A stretch of 64,000 bases of DNA. Source: Streptomyces sp. HUAS CB01 (GTDB lineage: Bacteria; Actinomycetota; Actinomycetes; Streptomycetales; Streptomycetaceae). Position 1 is the first letter of the stretch. Each line of letters begins with the position of its first letter. The notes beneath the pieces are model-generated. The model searched no databases. It was not told the DNA's origin and saw nothing but the letters and a program-made list of their open reading frames with translations. This document shows, piece after piece, positions 27,465 through 36,493 of this stretch. Location: the NCBI RefSeq assembly GCF_030406905.1, contig NZ_CP129137.1, positions 124,001-188,000 of the forward strand, given 5' to 3'. The translations under genes and the position numbers were made by a program.

Positions 27465-28358
27465 CTAGTTGCGGTTGGCGAGGTAGTCATCGACCCGCCT
27501 GCGGAGATGGTGACGTCCGAGGGCAAGTCGACGACGCGCATCCGACGGCGACAAACCCAGGAACGCGCCGGCGCCAGCGAGTGTGTGCCCCTCCAGATCG
27601 ACCAGATTCAGCAGATCGCCCGTCTTGGTCGAAAGATCATCCAGAGCCCCGTCCACCACCGAGTAGAGCTCAAGGGTTTGTGCCTCATCCTCTGGGAGCA
27701 CACGCCGCAGTGGCGGCCATACGGTGGGAGCGCTGCTCCATCGGGAAACCTCTGATACGTCGTTGTAGAAGTCACCCAGGAAAAGTTCTGCCTGGTCGGC
27801 ATCCGTATCGAGTCCATCGAGGTCGACCATCACATCACCCGAGTCGTCGAGGTCGTCATCCGGCGAAACGCCGCCAAATTCTTCTGCGGCCCCTTGAGAT
27901 GAGTGATGTGCGAGCAAGCTGTCAGCCCAGATCTCCGGCTGTACGGCCACCTCGCGATCATGATGGCCCATTCGCTCGAGTAGCTGAGCAACCGCCTCCT
28001 GCCGAGACGGCGGAGCAGCGCCGGACGAGTCCCGAAGCAGGCTCGCCCAGGTTTCCTGCACCAGATCGTCCGCGTGCGCCGGGTCAGCAGCACGTGCGAG
28101 ATCCGTCAGGAAGTGGTGGGTGTTCTCGTGCGTAGCCTCCCATTCCCCGATACCGAGACGCGCATCCCTGACTGACCCGGCGTGCTCGTCCGGTTGCCGC
28201 CAACCCATCACCGCCACGGTCTTTGCCAACTGATCGATGCACGCTGCACAGTCCCGGCAGTCGCGGACGTGGGCTGCGAGATCCGAGACGACATCGCGCG
28301 TCAGCGTCCCTTCGAGGGCCAGACTGCCGACGAATGCACTTTCCTTGCAGCCAACCAC
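27465..28358 (-). CDS. Zinc-finger / sigma-70-like fusion regulator
   Basis: From GTG 28358 the product is 297 residues. The N-terminus has the anti-sigma zinc motif Hx3Cx2C (H30, C34, C37 in AAHVRDCRDCAAC). Next comes a sigma region-2-like helix (HADDLVQETWASLLR), an acidic middle (residues about 145-215, rich in Asp), and a region-4-like helix-turn-helix (LEGHTLAGAGAFLGLSPSDARRRL). An anti-sigma zinc module fused in front of sigma-like domains is unusual and suggests self-inhibition relieved by redox or metal. The start is uncertain because the frame stays open upstream and no strong ribosome site is visible. Confidence 0.6.
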   Translation of the reverse strand: MVGCKESAFVGSLALEGTLTRDVVSDLAAHVRDCRDCAACIDQLAKTVAVMGWRQPDEHAGSVRDARLGIGEWEATHENTHHFLTDLARAADPAHADDLVQETWASLLRDSSGAAPPSRQEAVAQLLERMGHHDREVAVQPEIWADSLLAHHSSQGAAEEFGGVSPDDDLDDSGDVMVDLDGLDTDADQAELFLGDFYNDVSEVSRWSSAPTVWPPLRRVLPEDEAQTLELYSVVDGALDDLSTKTGDLLNLVDLEGHTLAGAGAFLGLSPSDARRRLALGRHHLRRRVDDYLANRN

Positions 28359-28791
28359 TTGGCCAACCCCGGAGTGAGAACGATGTGAATCCACTGGCTC
28401 TCCCCACAAAGCGCTCGCAGACACCAGTGTCCCGCACTCACGGCAATCGCACCTCTTGCTCCGGTCCGACTCCCGGGACCTGGGCCTGCACTCCCGGGGC
28501 CCTTCTCCGCACCTCGACGACATGTCCGCAGGCGGCCGTGACCAGCCGCAGGCGAGCCGGCCCGCACCCGGTGTCGAGTGCGCCAGGGGATGGAGGCACG
28601 GTGTCAGCAGTGACCGCGTTCGTGTGGGCGTCGCACTCCTGACCTCCGGTTGCGTGGACCGCCATGAGCCCGACCTCACCTCCTGTCGCCTGCTTGCCCG
28701 CGTGGTCGCGTGGAGGTGCCGCGCCGAGACGAAGACCCCGCCGGAGCAGTGCCCCCGGCACAGCTCCGGCGGAGCCTTCCGGCGGTGTGGA
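28359..28791 (-). other. Gap with possible broken zinc-ribbon frame
   Basis: Two minus-strand frames carry pieces that would make sense together: one reads LRLVTAACGHVVEVRRRAPGV, the next RSKRCDCRECGTLVSASALW. Joined by a frameshift near 28480 they would form a small cysteine-rich (zinc-ribbon) protein ahead of the sigma-like gene. I could not match it to a family, so this is only a possibility. Otherwise nothing is recognised. Confidence 0.25.
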
Positions 28792-29691
28792 TCAGTGGCC
28801 GTCGCCGGCCTCGACCGTGAACCGCTTGGTGAACATCCTGCCGCCGTCGCGGGACTCGTAGACGCCGCTCCGGGTGGCGGCCAGGATGTGCCGGTCGTCG
28901 ACCGCCGTGAGCGCCTGGGCCTGCCCGCCGGGGACCGTACCCGCCTGCTGCCAGGTGGCGCCGCCGTCGCTGCTCCGGCTGAGCCTGCCCACGTCGTCGA
29001 TCCCGTACAGAGCTCCGGACTGCGGCCAGGAGAGGAACGCCATGGTCGGCTGCTTGCCTGTGGCGAAGGTCCTGCCGCCGTCGGTGCTCCGCGCGACTCC
29101 GTCAACGGTGGTGGCGAGCACGGTGTCCGGGTCGTCGGGGCTCACGGCGATGTCCAGTGCCTGGAGGCCGGCCCGGTCGTCCCAGTCCGCGCCGTCCTTG
29201 CTGACACGCAGCAGGGCGTTCGTGCTGTCGTAACCGTAGATACTGCCGTGGGCGTAGTCGAGTGCGTGGAAGTCGACCTCGCCGGCAAGGGACCGGGTCT
29301 TCCAGGTCCTGCCGGAATCGGTGCTCTCGATCAGACCGCGGTTGGCGGGGCCGCCGGTGCCGGGGGCGGGGTGGCCGCTGGCCAGGAAGGTCTTCGCCTT
29401 GGCCACGGTGAAGCCCATGAAGTCGTCCGTGCTCGTGCCGACCTGCTGGGCCGCGCCGTCCTTGCCGAGCGTGAAGACTCCTTCGTGGGTGGCGACGTAC
29501 AGCTGGTTGTCGGCGGGGTCGATGCCCAGCCCGTGGACGTGGCCGTGCAGCGAGGCGGACGGTTCCGCCGCACCGATGTCGCTGCCGTTGCCCGCCTCGG
29601 TGTCACTGCCGCTGAAGCAGGCGGTCAGCGTGAGTCCGAGCGCGAGGACCACGGCGGAGGCAAGGGGCCACCTGATGGTCGTGTTCTTCAT
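28792..29691 (-). CDS. BNR-repeat lipoprotein (F510_1955-type)
   Basis: A 299-residue exported lipoprotein (lipobox LGLTLTAC, C25) followed by a beta-propeller-like body with repeated Asp-box motifs (STDSGRTW, STDGGRTF, SSDGGATW, SRDGGRMF). I recognise it as the group annotated F510_1955 family glycosylhydrolase, although no catalytic residues can be named. The HGHVHGLGI segment near the start of the mature protein is His-rich and could bind metal. ATG 29691 is chosen because it gives the short basic lipoprotein leader MKNTTIRW. It neighbours DUF305 and other copper-island genes. Confidence 0.8.
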   Translation of the reverse strand: MKNTTIRWPLASAVVLALGLTLTACFSGSDTEAGNGSDIGAAEPSASLHGHVHGLGIDPADNQLYVATHEGVFTLGKDGAAQQVGTSTDDFMGFTVAKAKTFLASGHPAPGTGGPANRGLIESTDSGRTWKTRSLAGEVDFHALDYAHGSIYGYDSTNALLRVSKDGADWDDRAGLQALDIAVSPDDPDTVLATTVDGVARSTDGGRTFATGKQPTMAFLSWPQSGALYGIDDVGRLSRSSDGGATWQQAGTVPGGQAQALTAVDDRHILAATRSGVYESRDGGRMFTKRFTVEAGDGH

Positions 29692-29785
29692 CTTCTTCGT
29701 CCTGCCGGAAGTCGGGGAGTACGCCGCTGTTCCGGCCCTGGCACGAAGGGGCGCAGGGCCGGAACAGCAAGGCATCGTGTGCGGT

Positions 29786-30415
29786 TCAGAGCCGGTCGAG
29801 GATGCTGCGCATCTGTGCGATCTCGGCGGACTGGTTCTTGATGACCTCGTCGGCGAGCTTCTTGGCGGCGGCGTTGCGGCCGCTGGTCTGCTCGTCCTTC
29901 GCCATGTCGATGGCTCCGTTGTGGTGGTCGATCATCATCTGGGCGAACTTGCGGTCGAAGTCCGTGCCCTTCGCGGCCATGAGCGCGTCCATGTCCTCGT
30001 CGGACATCATCCCGGGCATCTCCCCCGAACCGTGGCCCGCGCCATGATCCACGCCCGGCGATTCGGGCTTGCCCCAGGCGCTGAGCCAGGACCGCATGGT
30101 CTGGATCTCGGGGTCCTGGGCCTTCTCGATCTGCCCGGCCAGGGTCCTGATCTCCTGGTCGGACGCGCGGCCGCCGACCAGCTCGGCCATCTCCAGGGCC
30201 TGCTGGTGGTGCGGGATCATCCCCTGGGCGAAGGCGACGTCCGCGTCGTTGAACGCGCCAGCGGCGGACGTCGCGGTGTTCGCCGGAGCGGCGGGGGAGC
30301 CGCTGCTGTCGGCACCGCCGCAGGCGGTGAGCAGCAGGGCCCCGGCGGCGACGGCTCCCACCACCGCGACTCGGCGGTGCGGGGGCATGCGGAAGGAACG
30401 CGTGAAGGCGATCAT
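29786..30415 (-). CDS. DUF305 lipoprotein
   Basis: A 209-residue exported lipoprotein (lipobox LLLTAC, C32). It has the two DUF305 signatures QGMIPHHQQALEMA and MIDHHNGAIDMA, each with paired histidines, and a Met/His-rich middle (GHGSGEMPGMMSDEDMD). DUF305 proteins are ferritin-like helical bundles frequently found in copper-resistance clusters; periplasmic metal binding is inferred. A GAGG lies about 10 bases before ATG 30415. It is transcribed in the same direction as the BNR lipoprotein, 94 bp away. Confidence 0.9.
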   Translation of the reverse strand: MIAFTRSFRMPPHRRVAVVGAVAAGALLLTACGGADSSGSPAAPANTATSAAGAFNDADVAFAQGMIPHHQQALEMAELVGGRASDQEIRTLAGQIEKAQDPEIQTMRSWLSAWGKPESPGVDHGAGHGSGEMPGMMSDEDMDALMAAKGTDFDRKFAQMMIDHHNGAIDMAKDEQTSGRNAAAKKLADEVIKNQSAEIAQMRSILDRL

Positions 30416-30508
30416 GTTCTGGGTACCTCGTGTGGTCGATTCTGAGCGAGTGGATGCGTAGGCGTGATGGCGGGCGGCCCTGATGAGCCTGTCCGCTCAG
30501 GGTTCGGC

Positions 30509-31078
30509 CTAGATCCGCAGAATCGACAGTCGTGCGAGGTCAGGAGGTCTGGGCGGAGGATCGGGACGCGCGGCTGCGAGAACCCTGGTGGCGAGCTTCG
30601 CGAACCAGTCGCGTCGGCCCAGGAACAGCGCGTGCAGCAGTGCGGCCAGAGCCCAGGAGCCGAGTACGGCCAGGCACAGCGAGGCCATGTCCATCGCCAT
30701 GCCGGGCTCATCCGCCGGTGCGGAGACGATGATCAGCGCGGGGTCGGCGGCCGGTTCCGCAGCAGGTGGGGCTGGGGACAGGGCCATACCGGTGCCGGCA
30801 TCTGCGCGGTGTCCGTGGCCGTGCGCGGGCATCCCGCCCATGCTTGCCGTGTGCGAGGAGGAGACCGTACCCGTGCCGGATCCGTCGCCGGGGTGACCGA
30901 TGGTGTGCATGATGAACACACCGAGTGCCAGCACCAGGACAAGCAGGAGACGCGCTGCCACGCCCACCGCTCGTGTGTTCTGCTGCACCGCTGCGTTCAC
31001 CTCCGCCGTCGACGATAGCCGAGACTCTGCGACCTGCCCTGTGGCGATCGGGTTCTCAGGGGATGGGGCCGTCACCAT
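30509..31078 (-). CDS. DUF6153-like membrane protein
   Basis: A 189-residue protein from ATG 31078. It has an N-terminal hydrophobic segment (LLLVLVLALGVFIMHTIG), an extracytoplasmic His/Met-rich stretch (HTASMGGMPAHGHGHRA), a second helix (LCLAVLGSWALAALLHALFL) and the terminal PPDLARLSILRI that I associate with DUF6153. The histidine-methionine loop suggests copper binding outside the membrane. The frame extends 42 residues further upstream, but that portion is basic and overlaps a neighbouring frame. Confidence 0.75.
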   Translation of the reverse strand: MVTAPSPENPIATGQVAESRLSSTAEVNAAVQQNTRAVGVAARLLLVLVLALGVFIMHTIGHPGDGSGTGTVSSSHTASMGGMPAHGHGHRADAGTGMALSPAPPAAEPAADPALIIVSAPADEPGMAMDMASLCLAVLGSWALAALLHALFLGRRDWFAKLATRVLAAARPDPPPRPPDLARLSILRI

Positions 31079-31344
31079 GCCCCGTCGTCTCCTCGGTGCG
31101 GGCTTCCGCTTGCGGGGAGACGCCGGCAGTGGGTGGCATCCGGCGCTCCGGGCATGGTGTCCGGCGCGTACTCCTCCTGACCCGACTCCTCCCCACACCG
31201 CCATGGCTGTGCCCCACCGGCCTCCGCAGGCTCCCCCCGGACGCGTCCACCTGCCGCAATCCCGACGATGGCGATGGTCGCGGCGATGAGCACGGCCGGC
31301 CCCACCCGGCTGAACAGGCGGCCCTCCTGGTCAAGGAACGCCAT
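31072..31344 (-). CDS. Possible small membrane protein
   Basis: A 90-residue frame beginning MAFLDQEGRLFSRVGP followed by one hydrophobic helix (AVLIAATIAIVGIAAGG). The opening resembles the DUF4330 N-terminus (short ILD-x-x-GRLFG segment plus a helix), but the remainder is low-complexity and matches nothing I know. It overlaps the start of the DUF6153-like gene by 7 bp, which would suit coupling. It may equally be a decayed or chance frame. Confidence 0.3.
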   Translation of the reverse strand: MAFLDQEGRLFSRVGPAVLIAATIAIVGIAAGGRVRGEPAEAGGAQPWRCGEESGQEEYAPDTMPGAPDATHCRRLPASGSPHRGDDGAW

Positions 31345-31362
31345 CCCGCATGGGAGCCGCGA

Positions 31363-31809
31363 TCAGCCCGCGGAGGGACGCGGGGCGCGCCGGGGCGCGC
31401 GCTCCTTGAGCTCCTCCTCGTCGACCAACGTGAGCATCGGTTGGCCCGGCGCGCACACCATCGTCACCAGGAACGTGGTCGGTGCGTCCGACAGGGCGTT
31501 TCCGTCCTGGTAGTGGATCACGTCACCGCCCGGCTCCCAGAACGACCCACCAGCCTCGACCACCCGCTCCGGCTCACCCTCGAGCTCGAACCGGAGCGCG
31601 CCCTCCATCACGTATCCGAACGCCGGACCCGAGTGGCGGTGCGGAGGGAGCCCGGGGTGACCGGGAGGCCAGTCGACGAGGATGGTCATTCCCGACCCAC
31701 CTTCGGGGAAGAAGGGCGGGGTGACTTCCTGCAGCAACTTGACTTCGGGCGGCAGCGCCACCTCGTGCCCCTCGGCAGGCGTCGCTGGCACCGGGTTCTG
31801 CTCTGACAC
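31363..31809 (-). CDS. Cupin-domain protein
   Basis: GTG 31809 follows GGAGG with an 8-base spacer, giving a 148-residue protein; the longer frame start is in shadow sequence. Residues about 55-105 form a cupin beta-barrel with metal-ligand histidines (LPPHRHSGPAFGYVMEGAL, then the second motif around FWEPGGDVIHY). Such small cupins bind a divalent metal or a small ligand. The substrate is unknown. It lies within the copper island, upstream of the DUF6153-like gene and on the same strand. Confidence 0.8.
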   Translation of the reverse strand: MSEQNPVPATPAEGHEVALPPEVKLLQEVTPPFFPEGGSGMTILVDWPPGHPGLPPHRHSGPAFGYVMEGALRFELEGEPERVVEAGGSFWEPGGDVIHYQDGNALSDAPTTFLVTMVCAPGQPMLTLVDEEELKERAPRRAPRPSAG

Positions 31810-31969
31810 TGTGATGCGCCTCCATCGGTCGGCCCCGAAGGGCGAATTTGCCTCTGCCGTCTCTTGAGGCCGGTGTCCGAACGTCCAACGGTGCGCTTGT
31901 GCCTGCGGGGCATACTCCCCGCTGGGGCGGAGCACCGCGCCCGGCCGCGTCGGCACGGCCGTGCGTTCG

Positions 31970-32374
31970 TCAGCCGAGGGCTTGGAGCAGTTCGTTGCAC
32001 GCCGTCTCGCAGGAGCGGCAGGACTCGGAGCACAGGCGGCAGTGCTCCATGTGCGTGTGGCGGCCGCATTCGTCGCCGCACGCCTTGCACGCGGTGGCAC
32101 ACGCCTGCACGATGGCGCGGGTGATGTTGGCGTCGTAGCCGGTGTGGCGGGAAAGGACCGACGCGGTGGCATTGCAGATGTCGGCGCAGTCCATGTTGGT
32201 GCGAATGCACTTGGCCAGCTCTGCCGGCATGCCCTCCGACAGGCAGGCATCGGCGCACGCGGTACACGCCTGGGCACAGGCGATGCATTCCTCGATGCAC
32301 TTGGTGAGCTTCTCGCGGTCGACTCGCCCGAGGTCTGCCGGATACGTGGCGAGCATCTCCTTCACCGACGTCAC
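31970..32374 (-). CDS. Four-helix-bundle copper-storage protein (Csp-like)
   Basis: A 134-residue protein containing 18 cysteines arranged along helices as repeated CxxC and CxxxC (CIEECIACAQACTACADAC; QACATACKACGDEC; CRLCSESCRSC) plus nearby His/Met. This is the pattern of Csp copper-storage proteins, which fill a four-helix bundle with many Cu(I) ions. There is no signal peptide, so it should be cytosolic, like Csp3. Its job would be to buffer Cu(I) ahead of export by the CopA-type ATPase 900 bp away. Confidence 0.92.
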   Translation of the reverse strand: MTSVKEMLATYPADLGRVDREKLTKCIEECIACAQACTACADACLSEGMPAELAKCIRTNMDCADICNATASVLSRHTGYDANITRAIVQACATACKACGDECGRHTHMEHCRLCSESCRSCETACNELLQALG

Positions 32375-32600
32375 GGAGACCGCCTCCTTCCGTGCCGGAG
32401 GCCGGCGGGCCAGATGGCCACACCTCCTTGGTCTCCGGCCCCTACCTCATTCTCAACTGGCTCACAGGGCATCGCACACGCACCGCGGGCTTCGCTGACG
32501 CGTGCATGCGCCGAGCGGCCGCTCGCCGGCCCGCGGTCGGGCCCGGCTGTCGACGCGACCGCCGCGCCCGGCCCGACGGACGGAGGAGCGTCGGTGGGGA

Positions 32601-32897
32601 TCAGCCCGTGCGGTGGTGGCCGTCCTGGGAGTCGCGGCCGCCCATCGTCGTGCCGGACATCCTCTCTTCCATGTGCTGCCGTGCCTTGTCGCGCTGGTCA
32701 GCGGGTAGATGGTCCGTGCAGTGGCGGATCATCTCGTCCATGTCCATGCCGTGGGCGTTGCCGGATGGCTGGGTGTGGGTGACGGGTGGTGTCGGGCGCG
32801 GCTCCCCGGAGGCCGATGCAGCGGTGGCGCCGTAGGCGCCGAGGCCGCCGAGGAGGGTGGTGGCCACGGCCACGCCGATGGTCCTTCGCCTGATCAT
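32601..32897 (-). CDS. Small secreted His/Met-rich protein
   Basis: A 98-residue protein with a signal peptide (TIGVAVATTLLGGLGAYGATAASA) and a mature part rich in metal ligands: HTQPSGNAHGMDMDEMIRHC, HMEERMSGTTMGG and a terminal DGHHRTG. There is a single cysteine. I recognise no named family. Composition and position between the Csp-like protein and the copper ATPase suggest extracellular copper binding. ATG 32897 follows a GGAAGGGACAC-type purine stretch. Confidence 0.75.
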   Translation of the reverse strand: MIRRRTIGVAVATTLLGGLGAYGATAASASGEPRPTPPVTHTQPSGNAHGMDMDEMIRHCTDHLPADQRDKARQHMEERMSGTTMGGRDSQDGHHRTG

Positions 32898-33230
32898 GTC
32901 GGTGTCCCTTCCAGAATCCTTTGTCTCTCTCCGTAACTAGTGGGTCCGACGCTAGGAGCGGGGTGTGAAGAACTGATGAAGTGGCCGTGTGCGGGCCCTG
33001 TGCACTGATGACGCCCTGAATCGCAGGTGGAGCCGTCCGCAGGGGACCCTGCGCTCCCCGATTCGGCCGATGATCAGCGCATTTCTGCCCCGGGGATGTG
33101 ATCACCGTTCGGCGGGCACTCTTTCGTCCCAGGCTTCCCTGCTTTGCTACCCCTGGGGGGTAGGCGTAGCTTCGGGCTCAGGAACCCAGGTGGCACCGCC
33201 CATCGCTCGGCGCACGGAAGGGAAGACGTC
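32898..33230. other. Divergent copper-island promoter region
   Basis: The stretch between the secreted peptide (minus) and the copper ATPase (plus). Apart from the CsoR-type operator at 33148-33162, no gene or further motif was recognised. Confidence 0.6.
33148..33162 (+). promoter_or_regulatory. CsoR-type operator before copA
   Basis: TACCCCTGGGGGGTA is a palindromic G-tract operator of the CsoR family, 68 bp before the ATPase start. Copper would release the repressor and induce the ATPase-regulator-kinase operon. The only CsoR-family gene in the window (57157-57444) looks persulfide-responsive, so the copper repressor is probably encoded elsewhere. Confidence 0.72.
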
Positions 33231-35786
33231 ATGAGCGCCGCGGATATCGGGGTCGTGGCTGGCGCGTTCGTCCTCATCGCGTTTCTGGTCTGGTACTTCT
33301 TCGGCCCGAAGGAGTCGAGCCGGGCCGAGCTCAAGGGCGGCGTCCAGGAGATCGGCATCGTGGTCAAGGGCGGCTACACGCCGGACCTGATCCGGGTCCG
33401 CCAAGGGCTGCCGGTCCGGCTGGTCTTCGACCGGCAGGAGGGCGGGGACTGTACCTCTCGCGTGCTCTTCCCCGACTTCCGTCTCGCCGCCTCGCTGCCG
33501 GCGTTCGCCACGACCGTGGTGGAGTTCACCCCGGCCAGCGCGGGCCGGTTCGGATTCGTGTGCGGGATGAGCATGGTGCACGGCACGCTGCTCGTCGAGC
33601 CGGGCGACGGTGAGACGCCCGCGCCTGCCCCCGGGGCCACCGCGGCGAAGCCGGCTCCGCCCGCCCGGCCCGAAACCGGCGCTGCCGAGCGGGAGGATGC
33701 CGAGGCGGCCGCTCGGCGGGAGGAGATCGCCGATCTGACGCGGCGGGTCGCCGTCGGTGCGCTGCTGTCGCTGCCGGTCGTGGCGGCCGTCATGCTGCAC
33801 GAGGTGTTCGGTGTGGACGTGCCCGCTCTGCTGCTCGACCGGTGGTGGCAGTTCGCGCTGATCACGCCGGTGATGTTCTACACCGGGTGGCCGATCCACC
33901 GCACCGGCTGGCACGCCCTCCTGGGCCGCACTGCCGAGATGAACGCGCTGATCACACTGGGCACTTCGGCGGCATACGGCTACAGCCTGCTGGCCACCGT
34001 GGCGCCGGGTCTGCTGCCCGCGGGGGTCCGCGAGGTGTACTACGAAGCGGTCGGCGTCATCCTCACCCTCATCCTGCTCGGCCGACTCTTCGAGGCGAAG
34101 GCCAAGGCGGGCACCGGACAGGCGATTCGCGAACTGCTGGACCTGCAGGCGAAGACCGCCCGCCTCGTGCGGGACGGCACCGAGGTGGAGGTGCCCGTCG
34201 AGCAGGTCACCGCCGGGGACGTCGTCGCTGTTCGTCCGGGAGAGAAGGTCCCGGTGGACGGTGTGATCGTGGATGGCCGATCCACGTTGGACGAGTCCAT
34301 GGTGACGGGCGAGTCGATCCCGGTGACCAAGGGCTCGGGCGATGAGGTCGTGGGCGCGACCATCAACCAGACCGGGGCCTTCCGGTTCCGGGCGACCAAG
34401 GTCGGTGCGGACACGATGCTCGCGCAGATCATCAGGCTGGTGCAGCAGGCGCAGGCATCCCGGGCCCCCATCCAGCGGATCGCCGACCTGGTCGCGAGCT
34501 ACTTCGTCCCCGTCGTGGTGTTCATCGCCATCGTCTCGTTCACCGTGTGGTTCCTCGTCGGCCCGGCCCCGGCAGTGACCCTGGGGCTGGTGGCGGCCGT
34601 GGCGGTGCTGATCATTGCCTGTCCGTGCGCGCTGGGTCTGGCGACGCCGCTGTCGGTGATGGTGGGCACCGGGAAGGGAGCCCAGGCGGGGATCCTGATC
34701 CGCTCTGCCGAGGCACTGGAGATCGCGCAGCGGCTGGACGTGGTCGTGCTGGACAAGACCGGCACCGTCACCCAGGGTCGGCCCGAGCTGACCGATGTCA
34801 TCGCCGCCGACGGAGGCACCGAGAACGAGGTGCTGCGGCTGGTGGCCTCGGCCGAGCAATCCTCCGAGCACCCTCTCGGCCAGGCGATCGTCGCCGGCGC
34901 GACCGGCCGTGGCATCGTCCTGGCCCGGGCCGGCGAGTTCGACTCGGTCACCGGCCACGGCATCACCGCCACCGTCGACGGCCGTCGGGTGCAGGTGGGC
35001 AAGGCGGCGCTTCTGACCCGCCAGGGCATCGACACAGCCGCTCTGTCGGCGGAGGCGGACCGGCTGGCCGCGGCGGGCAGGACAGCGATGTACGCGGCCG
35101 CTGACGGCCGGCTGCTGGGTCTGGTCGCGGTCGCGGACACGGTCAAGGAGGACTCGGCGGCCGCGATCACCGCGCTGAAGCGGCTCGGTCTGGAGATCGT
35201 GATGATCACGGGTGACAACGCGCGGACCGCCGAGGCCATCGCGGCCGAGGTCGGTGTCGACCGGGTGCTGGCCGAGGTGCTGCCCGAACGCAAGGCCGAC
35301 GAGATCCGCCGCCTCCAGGAGGAGGGCCGGCGCGTCGGCATGGTGGGAGACGGCATCAACGACGCCCCGGCCCTGGCCCAGGCAGATGTCGGCTTCGCGA
35401 TCGGCACCGGCACCGATGTGGCCATCGAGGCGGCCGACATCACCCTGATCTCCGGGTCCTTGGGCGGCGTGGTCACCGCGGTGAGGCTGAGCCGGGCCAC
35501 GATGCGCAACATCCGCCAGAACCTGTTCCTCGCATTCGTCTACAACACCGCCGGCATCCCCGTCGCGGCAGGTGTGCTGTACCCGTTCACCGGCCGGCTG
35601 CTCAGCCCGATCGTCGCGGCCGCAGCGATGGCCCTGTCCTCCCTGTCGGTGGTGGGCAACGCCAACCGGCTGCGCCGCTTCACCCCCAGGCCACTCCCCG
35701 GCGCCCCGCCCGCAGGGCCGAGGCCGACGTCCGGGCCCACGGGGCCGCACGAGCGAATCCGTGCGCAAGGAGAGGTGAACCCATGA
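33231..35786 (+). CDS. copA: Cupredoxin-fused Cu(+)-exporting P1B ATPase
   Basis: An 851-residue membrane pump. After one N-terminal helix there is an extracytoplasmic cupredoxin-like domain (residues about 35-125) with Cys/Met/His ligands ([20 protein letters not shown]). The P1B core follows with eight helices, the Cu(+) motif CPC at 464-466, phosphorylation D508 in DKTGT, TGES, HP dipeptide (SSEHPLG) and the hinge GDGINDAP. The usual cytosolic HMA domain is replaced by the cupredoxin. ATG 33231 follows GGAAGGGAAG. The stop overlaps the next gene by 4 bp. Operator TACCCCTGGGGGGTA lies upstream. Confidence 0.92.
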   Translation: MSAADIGVVAGAFVLIAFLVWYFFGPKESSRAELKGGVQEIGIVVKGGYTPDLIRVRQGLPVRLVFDRQEGGDCTSRVLFPDFRLAASLPAFATTVVEFTPASAGRFGFVCGMSMVHGTLLVEPGDGETPAPAPGATAAKPAPPARPETGAAEREDAEAAARREEIADLTRRVAVGALLSLPVVAAVMLHEVFGVDVPALLLDRWWQFALITPVMFYTGWPIHRTGWHALLGRTAEMNALITLGTSAAYGYSLLATVAPGLLPAGVREVYYEAVGVILTLILLGRLFEAKAKAGTGQAIRELLDLQAKTARLVRDGTEVEVPVEQVTAGDVVAVRPGEKVPVDGVIVDGRSTLDESMVTGESIPVTKGSGDEVVGATINQTGAFRFRATKVGADTMLAQIIRLVQQAQASRAPIQRIADLVASYFVPVVVFIAIVSFTVWFLVGPAPAVTLGLVAAVAVLIIACPCALGLATPLSVMVGTGKGAQAGILIRSAEALEIAQRLDVVVLDKTGTVTQGRPELTDVIAADGGTENEVLRLVASAEQSSEHPLGQAIVAGATGRGIVLARAGEFDSVTGHGITATVDGRRVQVGKAALLTRQGIDTAALSAEADRLAAAGRTAMYAAADGRLLGLVAVADTVKEDSAAAITALKRLGLEIVMITGDNARTAEAIAAEVGVDRVLAEVLPERKADEIRRLQEEGRRVGMVGDGINDAPALAQADVGFAIGTGTDVAIEAADITLISGSLGGVVTAVRLSRATMRNIRQNLFLAFVYNTAGIPVAAGVLYPFTGRLLSPIVAAAAMALSSLSVVGNANRLRRFTPRPLPGAPPAGPRPTSGPTGPHERIRAQGEVNP

Positions 35787-36493
35787 CGGCGACGGTGCTG
35801 GTCGTCGACGACGAGGCGAAGCTGCGCGGCCTGCTGCGCGACTACCTGGAGCGCGACGGCTACACGGTCCTGGAGGCGAGTGACGGCCCCGGCGCCCTCG
35901 ACCTGGCCAGCGCCTCCCACCCCGACCTGGTCGTCCTCGACCTGGGCCTGCCCGGCCTGCCCGGCGAGGAGGTGGCCCGGCTGCTGCGCAAGGCCGGAGA
36001 GGTGCCCATCGTGATGCTCACCGCCAGGGCGAGCGAGAACGACCGGGTGATGGGGCTGCGCCTGGGCGCCGACGACTACGTGGTCAAGCCGTTCAGCCCG
36101 CGCGAGCTCGTCGCCCGCGTCGAGGCGGTGCTGCGCCGCGCCCGCGGCCCCCGTACCGAGCGCGAGGGGGCTGCCTCGTACGGGAACGGGCGGCTGCGGA
36201 TCGACACCGAGCGCCGCGAAGTGCACGCGAGCGGCCGGCAGGTCGAACTCACCCGAACGGAGTTCGACCTGCTCGCCGCGCTCGCCTCCCGCCCAGGGCG
36301 GGCCTGGACCCGCATGGAGCTGGTGGGACGCGTCCAGGGTCACACTTTCGAGGCGTACGAGCGGACCATCGACGTGCACGTGAAGAACCTGCGCCGCAAG
36401 CTCGGCGACACCCCGCCCTCCACGGTGGTCGTCACCCTGCCCGGCGTCGGCTACAAACTCGGAGTCGATCGTGATGTGGACCGCGATACGTGA
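35783..36493 (+). CDS. OmpR-family response regulator (copper island)
   Basis: The 236-residue regulator has a receiver domain (DDE at 9-11, phospho-acceptor D53 in VVLDLGLP, conserved lysine in DDYVVKPF) and a winged-helix trans_reg_C domain ([34 protein letters not shown]). It overlaps the ATPase gene by 4 bp and the kinase gene by about 20 bp, so all three are coupled. The context suggests a CusR/CopR-type role in copper response. Its own operator was not identified. Confidence 0.92.
   Translation: MTATVLVVDDEAKLRGLLRDYLERDGYTVLEASDGPGALDLASASHPDLVVLDLGLPGLPGEEVARLLRKAGEVPIVMLTARASENDRVMGLRLGADDYVVKPFSPRELVARVEAVLRRARGPRTEREGAASYGNGRLRIDTERREVHASGRQVELTRTEFDLLAALASRPGRAWTRMELVGRVQGHTFEAYERTIDVHVKNLRRKLGDTPPSTVVVTLPGVGYKLGVDRDVDRDT

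Noticed and set aside
33147..35768. An 873-codon open frame antisense to the copper ATPase
   Set aside because: It mirrors the ATPase gene exactly, is Arg/Gly/His-rich without domains, and arises from GC-biased codon positions.
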